NCBI RefSeq assembly: GCF_015482585.1 | Contig: NZ_CP049742.1 | Location: forward strand, 1,911,277 to 1,975,276 | DNA: 64,000 bases | Direction of reading: 5' to 3' | Origin: Mangrovibacillus cuniculi | GTDB taxonomy: Bacteria; Bacillota; Bacilli; Bacillales; R1DC41 | In this document: piece after piece, positions 1 through 9,030 of the stretch | How positions within the stretch are numbered: the stretch's first letter is position 1 | How the letters are laid out: every line of letters begins with the position of its first letter | The notes under the pieces: model-generated | What the model saw: only the letters and a program-made list of their open reading frames with translations | The model's database searches: none | Told to the model about the DNA's origin: nothing | Program-made: the position numbers and the translations under genes

Positions 1-31
1 ACAAAATAAAAACAAAAAGGAGGAGTCTCTC

Positions 32-634
32 ATGGCTCGTTATACAGGTCCAGCTTGGAAACTGTCTCGTCGTCTTGGAATCTCTCTAAGCGGCACAGGT
101 AAAGAATTAGAAAAACGCCCTTACGCACCAGGACAACACGGTCCTAACCAACGTAAGAAAATCTCAGAATATGGTTTACAATTACAAGAGAAGCAAAAGC
201 TTCGTCATATGTATGGTGTAAACGAGCGTCAATTCCGCACGTTATTCGATAAAGCTGGTAAAGCTCAAGGTAAACACGGTGACAACTTCATGTCACTTCT
301 AGAAGCTCGTCTTGATAACGTAGTATACCGTTTAGGTCTTGCTCGTACACGTCGTCAAGCTCGTCAGCTAGTTAACCACGGTCACGTTATGGTTGATGGC
401 AAGCGCGTTGACATTCCTTCTTACAGCCTAAAAGCAGGTCAAACGATTACTCTTCGTGAGAAATCTCGTAACCTTTCTATCGTTAAGGAAGCTATCGAAG
501 TAAACAACTTCGTACCTGACTTCTTAACTTTTGATGCTGATAAATTAGAAGGTTCTTTCACTCGCTTACCAGAGCGTTCTGAGTGTCCTGCTGATATCAA
601 CGAAGCTCTTATCGTTGAGTTCTACTCTCGTTAA
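32..634 (+). CDS. rpsD: 30S ribosomal protein S4
   Basis: Primary 16S rRNA-binding protein of the small subunit, 200 residues, the normal length for Bacillus S4. The N-terminal third is the basic S4-specific region (starts [10 protein letters not shown], with a YAPGQHG motif near residue 30). The S4 RNA-binding fold begins near residue 92 ([13 protein letters not shown], then the Arg-rich [16 protein letters not shown]). An AGGAGG ribosome binding site lies about 9 bp before the ATG. It stands alone, followed by a strong terminator. In Bacillus, S4 represses its own mRNA through the leader; only 31 bp of upstream sequence is in the window, so that leader cannot be judged here. Confidence 0.98.
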   Translation: MARYTGPAWKLSRRLGISLSGTGKELEKRPYAPGQHGPNQRKKISEYGLQLQEKQKLRHMYGVNERQFRTLFDKAGKAQGKHGDNFMSLLEARLDNVVYRLGLARTRRQARQLVNHGHVMVDGKRVDIPSYSLKAGQTITLREKSRNLSIVKEAIEVNNFVPDFLTFDADKLEGSFTRLPERSECPADINEALIVEFYSR

Positions 635-663
635 TCTTTCTAGATGGCAGAGTAATGCACCTA

Positions 664-709
664 AATCCCTTGAAATGTTGTTTCAACAACGTTTCAGGGG
701 ATTTTTTTT
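664..709 (+). terminator. Rho-independent terminator of rpsD
   Basis: A GC-containing stem of about 17 bp (AATCCCTTGAAATGTTG pairing with its complement after a short TTTC loop) is followed by a run of eight T. It starts 30 bp after the rpsD stop. Confidence 0.9.
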
Positions 710-818
710 GCCATTATAATTGGATAATGAATATTCTATACAATAGTAAATCTCTCACCCTTGAAATGTTTTGTATATGTATGGGAAAACTAAAAAAAAC
801 AATTATATGGGGTGACAT

Positions 819-944
819 ATGAAAAAAGCCAAAAAATTAGTAAAATGGGCTTTTTATAGCCTAGCATCGGTTTGTTATTTAGCTGTTTTATATGGGGTAT
901 TACAAGATTTGTTTAAATTAATCACTGGATTCTTTTCATCTTAA
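819..944 (+). CDS. small single-pass membrane peptide, 41 aa
   Basis: An ATG preceded by GGGGTGA opens a 41-codon frame starting MKKAKKLVKW, followed by a hydrophobic stretch (AFYSLASVCYLAVLYGVL, about residues 11-28), and ending in TAA. The Lys-rich start followed by one hydrophobic helix predicts a small inner-membrane peptide with its N-terminus inside. Its stop is 17 bp before the start of the alpha/beta hydrolase, so the two are probably co-transcribed. I do not recognise a family. The evidence is the ribosome binding site, the membrane-helix pattern and the tight spacing only. Confidence 0.5.
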   Translation: MKKAKKLVKWAFYSLASVCYLAVLYGVLQDLFKLITGFFSS

Positions 945-961
945 TGTGATAGAGGTGCTGT

Positions 962-1693
962 ATGAAAAAAAGTAGACTGCTATCCCTTTTCATTATTGGA
1001 GTTATATTCCTTACTCTTACTAGCTTTTTTATTTGGACGCAGATGACATATAAAGGAACGGAGAATCTATCAGCAATGTTAGAGGAAGTTCCGTTGAAAG
1101 AGAACAGTACGTATATTTTTACACCGGAAAAAGAGAGTGATATAGGTATCATTATCTATCCTGGTGCCAAAGTAGAGCCAGAAGCTTATTTTTATTTAGG
1201 GCAAGAACTATCTGAAAGTGGTTTTATGGTAGCTATACCTTCCATGCCACTAAACTTGGCGATAACAAATGTAAATAAAGCTAAGGGTATTATTGATAAC
1301 CATGAAAGCATTGATCAGTGGTTCATTGGCGGACATTCACTTGGTGGTGTGGCAGCTGCAAGCTTTGCTTTTGAACAGCAAGATAATTTGAAAGGATTAA
1401 TTTTATTGGCTTCCTATCCAAGTGGAAAAAGTGATTTCTCTAATACTAATTTTCCAATATTAAGTATTTATGGAGAACGAGATGGATTAACAACTTACGA
1501 AGAAATAGAAAAAAATGCAAGATTGTTATCTAAAAATACAATCATTCATGAAATAAAAGGTGGAAACCATGCACAATTTGGTGTATATGGAGAGCAAAAA
1601 GGTGATAATACAGCAGGAATCAGTGTTAAAGAACAGCAAGAGGAAATCGTGTCTACTATTACAAGTTGGATCAATGAAGGATTAGGTAAATAA
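962..1693 (+). CDS. membrane-anchored alpha/beta hydrolase
   Basis: 243 residues. The N-terminus is a signal-anchor (MKKSRLLSLF, then a hydrophobic segment to about residue 28). An alpha/beta-hydrolase domain of the Abhydrolase_5 type follows. The nucleophile elbow GGHSLGGVA (Ser near residue 123), an acid candidate in YGERDGL and a histidine in GGNHAQFG complete the expected Ser-Asp-His triad order. It is likely displayed on the outer face of the membrane. The ribosome binding site is GAGGTG. It follows the 41-aa membrane peptide closely. The substrate is unknown; such enzymes are usually annotated as carboxylesterases. Confidence 0.8.
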   Translation: MKKSRLLSLFIIGVIFLTLTSFFIWTQMTYKGTENLSAMLEEVPLKENSTYIFTPEKESDIGIIIYPGAKVEPEAYFYLGQELSESGFMVAIPSMPLNLAITNVNKAKGIIDNHESIDQWFIGGHSLGGVAAASFAFEQQDNLKGLILLASYPSGKSDFSNTNFPILSIYGERDGLTTYEEIEKNARLLSKNTIIHEIKGGNHAQFGVYGEQKGDNTAGISVKEQQEEIVSTITSWINEGLGK

Positions 1694-1754
1694 AGGATTG
1701 AGTTACTTTACAAGTATGTGGTTGTGCCTATGAGAGCCATTTCTTTGGATATTT

Positions 1755-1820
1755 TCCTACGGCTTCGGCTTAAAGCCGTATACCTTCCTTCTCTCTTCCT
1801 ACGGCTTCGGCTCTAAGCCA
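1755..1820. repeat. two direct copies of a small hairpin
   Basis: The string TCCTACGGCTTCGGCT occurs at 1755 and again at 1797, 42 bp apart. The first copy continues into TTAAAGCCGTA and can pair TACGGCTT with AAGCCGTA; the second copy has a degraded right arm. No T-tract follows, so this is not an obvious terminator. It sits between the convergent hydrolase and the 79-aa membrane protein. Confidence 0.6.
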
Positions 1821-1839
1821 CAATTTAAGAAGAAATAAT

Positions 1840-2079
1840 TTAGCATCGACGGATAACTATAAAACTTATACTACCCATCATACTAATTAACCCTAAAGTA
1901 AACCAACCCAATAACGGGAAAAACTGAAATGCTGTCCATGTTTGATAACTAAACACTATGAGTAAAATAGTCAAAAAGACTATACCATTCCTTACATTTT
2001 TCTTAAAAACAGAAGTGAATATAGCAAACAATAAAGCTACTTGAATCAATAAGACTACTGCAAGCAGTGCATAAAACAC
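1840..2079 (-). CDS. small membrane protein of unknown function, 79 aa
   Basis: The frame encodes three hydrophobic segments (from the FYALLAVVLLIQVALLFAIF helix onward), predicting a small polytopic membrane protein. I place the start at GTG (2079) because an AAAGGAGAG ribosome binding site lies 7 bp upstream; the frame is open further upstream to a possible TTG/ATG, but those codons overlap the ribosome binding site. It lies downstream of tyrS on the same strand, beyond the tyrS terminator. No family recognised. Confidence 0.45.
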   Translation of the reverse strand: MFYALLAVVLLIQVALLFAIFTSVFKKNVRNGIVFLTILLIVFSYQTWTAFQFFPLLGWFTLGLISMMGSISFIVIRRC

Positions 2080-2129
2080 TTTATCTCTCCTTTCCATAAA
2101 ATACGCTATTTTATTTACAAGACACATCA

Positions 2130-2179
2130 AAAAACCATTCTATAAGAAGCGTATCACACTTCTCCGTAGAATGGTTTTT
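2130..2179 (-). terminator. tyrS terminator
   Basis: Perfect 13-bp outer stem (AAAAACCATTCTA with TAGAATGGTTTTT) enclosing a second small stem (AGAAG...CTTCT), with T-runs on both strands. It starts 12 bp beyond the tyrS stop codon. Confidence 0.85.
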
Positions 2180-2191
2180 ACATTAACTGAA

Positions 2192-3463
<1,272 letters not shown>

Positions 3464-3545
3464 TTAAAATTCTATCTGAATGATTTGTTTACTTACTTTT
3501 AGAAATGTAATGGTCACGTTTACAGCTAAGTTTGTTTTGAGTTTA

Positions 3546-3782
3546 TTGCTTAGTGTCCTCACATTAAGGATACTCAGTTAAGTACGGGCCACTTCTGCAA
3601 CTGGCTTTGGTTGGGTTTGGTTGCTTAGTGATCATTACATTAAGGATACTCAGTTAAGGGCAGGCCACTTCTGCAACTGGCTTTGGTTGGGTTTGGTTGC
3701 TTAGTGATCATTACATTAAGGATACTCAGTTAAGGGCAGGCCACGTCACGTGGCCAACACTGAGTTGTTACTTCACGTAACA
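3546..3782. repeat. tandem ~76-bp repeat ending in a terminator-linked palindrome
   Basis: A unit starting TTGCTTAGTG and running through ACTCAGTTAAG, a GGCCAC motif and CTGGCTTTGGTTGGGTTTGG recurs at 3546, 3621 and 3697 (spacings 75 and 76 bp). Copies 2 and 3 are almost identical. The third unit ends in the full palindrome: GGCCACGTCACGTGGCC, then ACTGAGT pairing with ACTCAGT, then GTTACTTCACGTAAC. That palindrome abuts the tyrS T-box terminator. Read in the tyrS direction, this is 5' untranslated sequence between terminator and start codon. See the related copies at 17658, 27901 and 50936. Confidence 0.85.
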
Positions 3783-4018
3783 AAAAACGCCCCCACAATA
3801 AATGCAGGGACGCTTGAAAGCGCGGTACCACCCAGCTTAAAACTTTAAAAAGTTTTCGCTTTAAACCTGTAACGAAGGTTAAACGTTAGTTCACGTTAGC
3901 AAACTAATGCTCCAGGGTGTAATTCAATATAAACGAATGGACGATTCGCAGCTACCATCGTCTTTCTTAACAGGGTCGTTTATATTTACTTAGCCTTTCT
4001 ACGCTCGATATAAAAGTT
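3782..4018 (-). promoter_or_regulatory. T-box riboswitch (tyrosine) upstream of tyrS
   Basis: Read on the minus strand, the leader contains the hallmark T-box sequence GGGTGGTACCGCG (3821-3833), which pairs with the uncharged tRNA acceptor end in the antiterminator. It is followed by a terminator hairpin and six T (3782-3812). A candidate Tyr specifier codon TAC lies at 3919-3921 in the context GAATTACACC, the right distance upstream. Uncharged tRNA-Tyr would stabilise the antiterminator and raise tyrS expression. The specifier assignment is inference from position; the T-box core is directly visible. Confidence 0.92.
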
Positions 4019-4024
4019 ACTCAA

Positions 4025-4053
4025 ATTATAGATAGAAGCATAATCTTTGTCAA
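4025..4053 (-). promoter_or_regulatory. SigA promoter of the tyrS T-box transcript
   Basis: On the minus strand: TTGACA (4048-4053), exactly 17 bp, then TATAAT (4025-4030). Both hexamers match the consensus perfectly, and the T-box leader starts a few bases downstream. Confidence 0.9.
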
Positions 4054-4078
4054 CAGCTGTAGTGAACTATGCTATAAT
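4050..4078 (+). promoter_or_regulatory. probable SigA promoter of the class A PBP gene
   Basis: Plus-strand TATAAT at 4073-4078, with TCAACA (4 of 6 consensus) 17 bp upstream at 4050-4055. The -35 box overlaps the -35 of the divergent tyrS promoter, so the two back-to-back promoters probably compete. The PBP start codon is 25 bp downstream. Confidence 0.6.
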
Positions 4079-4103
4079 TAATCTGTTCTAAGGAGGATTC
4101 GAC

Positions 4104-7019
4104 ATGAATAGAGCAAATTTGCATGCTAGTTTACAACGAATATCAACTTGGTTAAAGCAGAAGCGAGTCAGTCAAAAAGCTCGTATTACATACGGTGTTA
4201 TTGGGAATGTGCTATTACTTTTCTTTGTAATGGCTACATTAGGTGTTGCATTTGTAGGAGCAACCGGTGCCGGATATTTTGCATCATTAGTAAAAGAAGA
4301 ACCTATTCGTTCCTACGAAAGTATGGAGAGAGATATTTACAACTACGAACAAACTTCTGAATTATACTTCTCAGATAATGTGTACCTAGGAAAAATGAGA
4401 ACAGACCTAGAACGTGAAGAAGTATCACTTGAGAATATTTCCCCTTATGTAAGAGAAGCATTAATTGCAACAGAAGATGAATATTTCTTTGAGCACGAAG
4501 GCGTTGTGCCTAAAGCTATTGCTCGTGCATTAATACAAGAATTCACGAACTCTTCCGTTCAAACAGGTGGTTCTACCTTAACACAACAATTAATCAAAAA
4601 CCAAATATTAACAAACGAAGTATCCTTTGATCGTAAAGCAAAAGAAATCCTCTTAGCTTTACGTTTAGAAAGATTCTTTGAAAAAGATCAAATATTAGAA
4701 GCTTACTTAAATGTCTCCACTTTTGGGCGTAATGCTAATGGTCGTAATATTGCAGGAATTCAAGCCGCTGCCAAAGGAGTTTTTGGAGTCGAAGCAAAAG
4801 ACTTAACCCTTCCCCAAGCTGCCTATTTAGCCGGATTACCACAAAGTCCATTTGGCTATACACCATTTACGAATAAAGGGGAAGTGAAACAAGACTTAAG
4901 TCCTTCTATCGATCGTATGAAAACAGTACTAGAAAGAATGAAAAGAGAAGAGTTTATTACGGAAAAGGAATTTAATGAAGCAATTTCCTACGACATCAAA
5001 TCTAATTTAGCTAAGCCTATCGCTACTTCTAATGAAAGATATCCTTGGCTTTCAGCTGAAATCGAAGAACGTTCTAAGCACATTCTGAAGTATATTCTTG
5101 CAGAACAAAATGGGATAACAAGAGAGCAGTTAGATCAAGATGAAGCTGAGATGGGACGCTATGAGACACTGGCTTCTCGTGCGTTACGACAAAATGGATA
5201 TCGTATCCATACAACAATCGATAAACAGATTTTCGATAAAATGGAAGAAGCAAAAGATTCTTATCAAGGATATGGACCAACTGTTACTGTCACAAATGAG
5301 GACGGTGAAGCGGAGGAACAACCTGTTCAAGTAGGAAGTATTTTAATAGAAAATTCTACTGGTAAGATTTTAAGTTTTACAGGTGGTCGTGACTTTGAAA
5401 CGAGTCAAATCAACCATGCGACGCAAGCTTATCGTTCGAATGGTTCCACTATGAAACCTTTATTATCCTATGCCGTTTCGTATGAACTAGGAGAAGCTAG
5501 TCCAGGAACAGTTTGGGCAGATATACCAGTAACGATACAAATTCCTGGGCAACCACCATATGAACCAGGTAACTACAATAATCGTTTCCATGGATTAGTT
5601 TCATCTCGTTTTGCATTAGAAAAATCATATAATATACCTGCGATTCAGCAATATAGAACAGTTATTAATCAATCACCACTTGAATACCTAAAGAAGATGG
5701 GGTTCTCAAGAATAGATGATGCAAATGACAGTGGTCCAGCTGTCGCTATTGGTGGCCTAACAAACGGTGTAACGGTTGAACAAAACGTTAATGCCTTCGC
5801 AACCTTTGCAAACCAAGGAAAGTTTATCGATGCATATTTAATTGAACGAATTGAAGATACGCAAGGAAATATATTATTTGAACATAAACCAGAACCTGTG
5901 GATGTCTTTAGTCCACAAACAGCTTATTTAACATTAGATGTCATGCGAGGCGTTCTTACTAGAGGGACTGCTGGTTCCGTTCCAGGACAACTTGCCTTTT
6001 CTTCCGACTGGGCTGGGAAAACTGGTACCTCACAAGAAACAAAAGATGTATGGTTCGTTGGAACAAATCCAAACGTTACTTTCGGAACCTGGTTAGGATA
6101 TAAAACACCACGGTCACTAGAAGCTAGAGGTGTAGAAAGTGCTTCCAGAAGAAACTTAACAGTATGGAGTAGGCTTATTAATGCAGCGTATGAAGCAAAA
6201 CCAGAGGTAGTAGATCCTAATGAGCAATTTAAGATGCCAGGGGGAATTGTTCGTCGTTCTTACTGTGCCATCTCTGGTCTGTTACCATCTGAAGCATGTT
6301 CGCAAGCTGGTTTAGTAGAAACCGACATTTTTAATGCTAAATTCGCTCCAACGAAGACAGATGACAGTTTAATCAACACAAACTATGTAACGATTGGTGA
6401 TAAAAAGTATATTGCTTTAGATTCTACACCTGCAGAGTTTGTACAAAAAGGCTTATTGTTAGCCCCTGAGTATGTAGAATCCTTAACAAATGGACAAGAA
6501 ATAGACTTACAAACATTACTTCCAGATAACCCAAAATGGAATAATATTATACTTGCAGATGATACTATTTCGGATGACGGTTCAGTACCACAGACCGTTA
6601 ATGCAGTTGTTAGAAACTCCTTATTAGCTTGGACTCCTTCTACTAGTCCTGATGTTGTTGGCTACTATGTCTACCGAGTGGATGGTGGCAAAATAACAAG
6701 GGTAGCAGCCGTTAAAGCTGGAGAGGAAAGAAGATTGACCGTATCTAGTGGAACGTATGTGGTTCGAGCGGTAGATGTTGCCGGAAAAGAATCTGCTAAT
6801 TCAAATCAGTTAACATTTGGTCAATCAAAACCAGCGGATCCACCAGCAACAAGTAAACCACCTAAAGAAAAACCACCAGAGAGCAACCCTCCTGCCGACC
6901 CACCAACAGATGGTGGAGGAGATGAAGAAAATCCTGGAGATGGAAATGGGGATGGAAACGGAGAAGAGCCTACTGATCCTACCGATCCAAGTACCCCACC
7001 GGAAGATAATCCTGAGTAA
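4104..7019 (+). CDS. class A penicillin-binding protein (PBP1A family) with FnIII-like domain
   Basis: Bifunctional peptidoglycan synthase, 971 residues. A cytoplasmic Lys/Arg-rich start precedes one membrane anchor (about 30-58). The GT51 glycosyltransferase domain shows TEDEYFFEHEG (catalytic Glu124) and GGSTLTQQLIKNQ (about 155-167). The transpeptidase domain shows SxxK as GSTMKP (Ser448), SYN (Ser508-Asn510) and KTGTS (Lys639). After about residue 830 comes a fibronectin type III-like module. A Pro/Gly/Glu-rich low-complexity tail ends the protein and may thread into the wall. The ribosome binding site is AAGGAGG. It is divergent from tyrS. It is not B. subtilis ponA by context (no recU), so no symbol is given. 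Confidence 0.93.
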   Translation: MNRANLHASLQRISTWLKQKRVSQKARITYGVIGNVLLLFFVMATLGVAFVGATGAGYFASLVKEEPIRSYESMERDIYNYEQTSELYFSDNVYLGKMRTDLEREEVSLENISPYVREALIATEDEYFFEHEGVVPKAIARALIQEFTNSSVQTGGSTLTQQLIKNQILTNEVSFDRKAKEILLALRLERFFEKDQILEAYLNVSTFGRNANGRNIAGIQAAAKGVFGVEAKDLTLPQAAYLAGLPQSPFGYTPFTNKGEVKQDLSPSIDRMKTVLERMKREEFITEKEFNEAISYDIKSNLAKPIATSNERYPWLSAEIEERSKHILKYILAEQNGITREQLDQDEAEMGRYETLASRALRQNGYRIHTTIDKQIFDKMEEAKDSYQGYGPTVTVTNEDGEAEEQPVQVGSILIENSTGKILSFTGGRDFETSQINHATQAYRSNGSTMKPLLSYAVSYELGEASPGTVWADIPVTIQIPGQPPYEPGNYNNRFHGLVSSRFALEKSYNIPAIQQYRTVINQSPLEYLKKMGFSRIDDANDSGPAVAIGGLTNGVTVEQNVNAFATFANQGKFIDAYLIERIEDTQGNILFEHKPEPVDVFSPQTAYLTLDVMRGVLTRGTAGSVPGQLAFSSDWAGKTGTSQETKDVWFVGTNPNVTFGTWLGYKTPRSLEARGVESASRRNLTVWSRLINAAYEAKPEVVDPNEQFKMPGGIVRRSYCAISGLLPSEACSQAGLVETDIFNAKFAPTKTDDSLINTNYVTIGDKKYIALDSTPAEFVQKGLLLAPEYVESLTNGQEIDLQTLLPDNPKWNNIILADDTISDDGSVPQTVNAVVRNSLLAWTPSTSPDVVGYYVYRVDGGKITRVAAVKAGEERRLTVSSGTYVVRAVDVAGKESANSNQLTFGQSKPADPPATSKPPKEKPPESNPPADPPTDGGGDEENPGDGNGDGNGEEPTDPTDPSTPPEDNPE

Positions 7020-7021
7020 CG

Positions 7022-7065
7022 AAAAAAGCTGAAACGACTTAAAATTAGTCGTTTCAGCTTTTTTT
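7022..7065. terminator. bidirectional terminator between PBP and acsA
   Basis: An AAAAAAGCTGAAACGACT stem pairs with AGTCGTTTCAGCTTTTTT, with A/T runs on both sides. It serves the PBP gene on plus and acsA on minus; its left side touches the acsA stop codon. Confidence 0.9.
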
Positions 7066-8782
7066 AATCTTCCATTGTACTTAAGTCACCTGTTGGCAAA
7101 TCTAATTCCCAAGCTTTTAATACTCGGCGCATGATTTTGCCACTTCTTGTTTTCGGAAGTTTATCCTTAAATTCAATTTCTCTTGGTGCTGCATGTGCAG
7201 CTAAACCTTTTTTCACGAACTGACGAATTTCTTCGCTTAGTTCATCCGTCACTTCATACCCTTCACGTAAAGCAATAAATGCCTTAATGATTTCCCCTCG
7301 AACGGGATCTGGTTTCCCAATAACACCTGCCTCTGCAACAGCAGGATGTTCTACCAACTTACTTTCTACTTCGAATGGACCAACGCGTTCTCCAGACGTC
7401 ATGATGACATCATCAATTCGTCCTTGGAACCAGAAGTACCCTTCTTCATCCATATAAGCGGAATCTCCTGACACATACCAATCACCTGGCATAAAATAAG
7501 ATTCATACTTTGCTTCGTTATTCCAAATCGTATGCATCATAGATGGCCAACCACGTTTAATAGCTAGATTCCCCATTCTATTTGGTGGAAGTACATTACC
7601 TTGATCATCCACAATAGCAGCTTCTACTCCAGGAATAGGTTTTCCCATCGAACCTGGCTTAATTGGCATAGATGGATAGTTACAAATTAATTGACTACCT
7701 GTTTCCGTCATCCACCACGTATCATGAATACGCTTATTAAAAACTTTCATTCCCCATCTTACCACTTCAGGGTTTAAAGGTTCTCCAACGCTTAATACAT
7801 GGCGTAAAGAAGATAAATCATGCTCTTTTACTAAAGCATCCCCCGCTCCCATTAACATACGGAAAGCAGTTGGCGCACTATACCAAACTGTTACCCCAAG
7901 TGATGCAATAACTTTATACCAATTTTCTGGTTTAAATCTTCCACCAACAATGACATTTGTTACACCATTTAACCATGGTCCAAAAATACCATAAACTGTT
8001 CCTGTTACCCATCCAGGGTCAGCAGTACACCAATAGATATCTTCTTCTTGCAGATCCAATACCCATTTAGCAGTTTGATAATGTTGTACCATTGCTTGGT
8101 GAACATGAAGTACACCTTTAGGTTTTCCTGTAGAGCCAGATGTATAATGAAGAAGCAATCCATCTGTCTTCTCCATCCATACTGGTTCAAACGAAGTACT
8201 TGCTTCATTCATTCGTTTGTTCAAATCAAGGAACTTCCCCTCTTCCTCGATTCCATCTCCCACTAAGAAGATGTGCTCTAGTGCAGGTAATTGATCATAT
8301 GGCACTCGTTCCATTAATTCAGGTGTTGTAACTAACACCTTTGCATCGCTATCTTCTAGACGATCTTTTACGGCTCCTTCCATAAAAGCTTCAAAAAGCG
8401 GTCCTACAATTGCTCCTGATTTTACTGCTCCTAAAATCGTAAAATATAATTCAGGTGTTCGTGGCATAAATACAAAAACACGATCTCCTTTTTCAACGTT
8501 TCCATATTGCGTTAAAACGTTCGCAGCCTTATTAGAGTTCTTCATCATATCAAAGAATGTATAAGACTCTGAACGATTTTCATCTCGGTAATATAGAGCT
8601 ACTTTATTCTTTCTAAAAGATAATGCATGTCGATCAATCGCTTCATAAGCTGCATTCATTTTCCCCGTCATAGACCATGAAAAAACCGACTCAACATCAG
8701 ACCACGAGAAGGATTCTCGTGCTTCTTCATAAGATGGTAATTGATAATTACCTGGTACAATTGGTAGCGCTTCCACTTTCAT
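7064..8782 (-). CDS. acsA: acetyl-CoA synthetase (AMP-forming)
   Basis: Activates acetate to acetyl-CoA through acetyl-AMP. It has 572 residues, the same length as B. subtilis AcsA. Visible motifs are the P-loop-like HYTSGSTGKPKG (about 209-220), TADPGWVTG, WMTETG, and the A8 hinge region GRIDDVIMTSGERVGPFE. The C-terminal acetylation motif PKTRSGK places the catalytic lysine at residue 549, the position acetylated by AcuA in B. subtilis. It is transcribed divergently from acuA-acuC, which encode the enzymes that acetylate and deacetylate this lysine. A CodY-like box overlaps the presumed -10 region. Confidence 0.97.
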   Translation of the reverse strand: MKVEALPIVPGNYQLPSYEEARESFSWSDVESVFSWSMTGKMNAAYEAIDRHALSFRKNKVALYYRDENRSESYTFFDMMKNSNKAANVLTQYGNVEKGDRVFVFMPRTPELYFTILGAVKSGAIVGPLFEAFMEGAVKDRLEDSDAKVLVTTPELMERVPYDQLPALEHIFLVGDGIEEEGKFLDLNKRMNEASTSFEPVWMEKTDGLLLHYTSGSTGKPKGVLHVHQAMVQHYQTAKWVLDLQEEDIYWCTADPGWVTGTVYGIFGPWLNGVTNVIVGGRFKPENWYKVIASLGVTVWYSAPTAFRMLMGAGDALVKEHDLSSLRHVLSVGEPLNPEVVRWGMKVFNKRIHDTWWMTETGSQLICNYPSMPIKPGSMGKPIPGVEAAIVDDQGNVLPPNRMGNLAIKRGWPSMMHTIWNNEAKYESYFMPGDWYVSGDSAYMDEEGYFWFQGRIDDVIMTSGERVGPFEVESKLVEHPAVAEAGVIGKPDPVRGEIIKAFIALREGYEVTDELSEEIRQFVKKGLAAHAAPREIEFKDKLPKTRSGKIMRRVLKAWELDLPTGDLSTMED

Positions 8783-8857
8783 TGACCCTTCCCCCTTATG
8801 TAAGATATTTCAACTTAAGTATACATGAATCTACTAGTCAGTTCCAATTAAAGATTA

Positions 8858-8876
8858 AATTTTCAGAACCATTATA
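8858..8876 (-). promoter_or_regulatory. acsA promoter -10 with overlapping CodY-like box
   Basis: On the minus strand TATAAT (8871-8876) is followed immediately by ATGGTTCTGAAAATT (8858-8872), a 15-mer with three mismatches to the CodY consensus AATTTTCWGAAAATT. A site at or just after the -10 would block transcription. B. subtilis acsA is known to be under CcpA and CodY control; assigning this box to CodY is inference. No convincing -35 at ideal spacing was found. Confidence 0.5.
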
Positions 8877-8958
8877 TAAATTTACAATAATTACAATACT
8901 GCTAGATTAAATAATACGATGTTTAGTGAAAAAATCCTTCTTCATAAGAAATCTTTGT

Positions 8959-8988
8959 TATAATAAGGTTATATTGTAAACGCTTACC
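8959..8988 (+). promoter_or_regulatory. acuA promoter -10 and downstream cre-like operator
   Basis: TATAAT at 8959-8964 is followed 10 bp later by TGTAAACGCTTACC (8975-8988), which matches the CcpA cre consensus TGWAANCGNTNWCA at every defined position except the last. A cre just downstream of the start site acts as a roadblock or repression site, consistent with known glucose repression of the acu operon. The gene for CcpA lies 4 kb away in this window. The -35 is weak. Confidence 0.7.
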
Positions 8989-9030
8989 CTTTTCGTTTAA
9001 CCACATTACATGATGAGGTGATACAGGTTG

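Noticed and set aside
3546-3786. Possible CRISPR array, because of ~76-bp periodic repeats before tyrS
   Set aside because: The whole unit is repeated, not a short repeat with unique spacers; only three units and no cas genes nearby.
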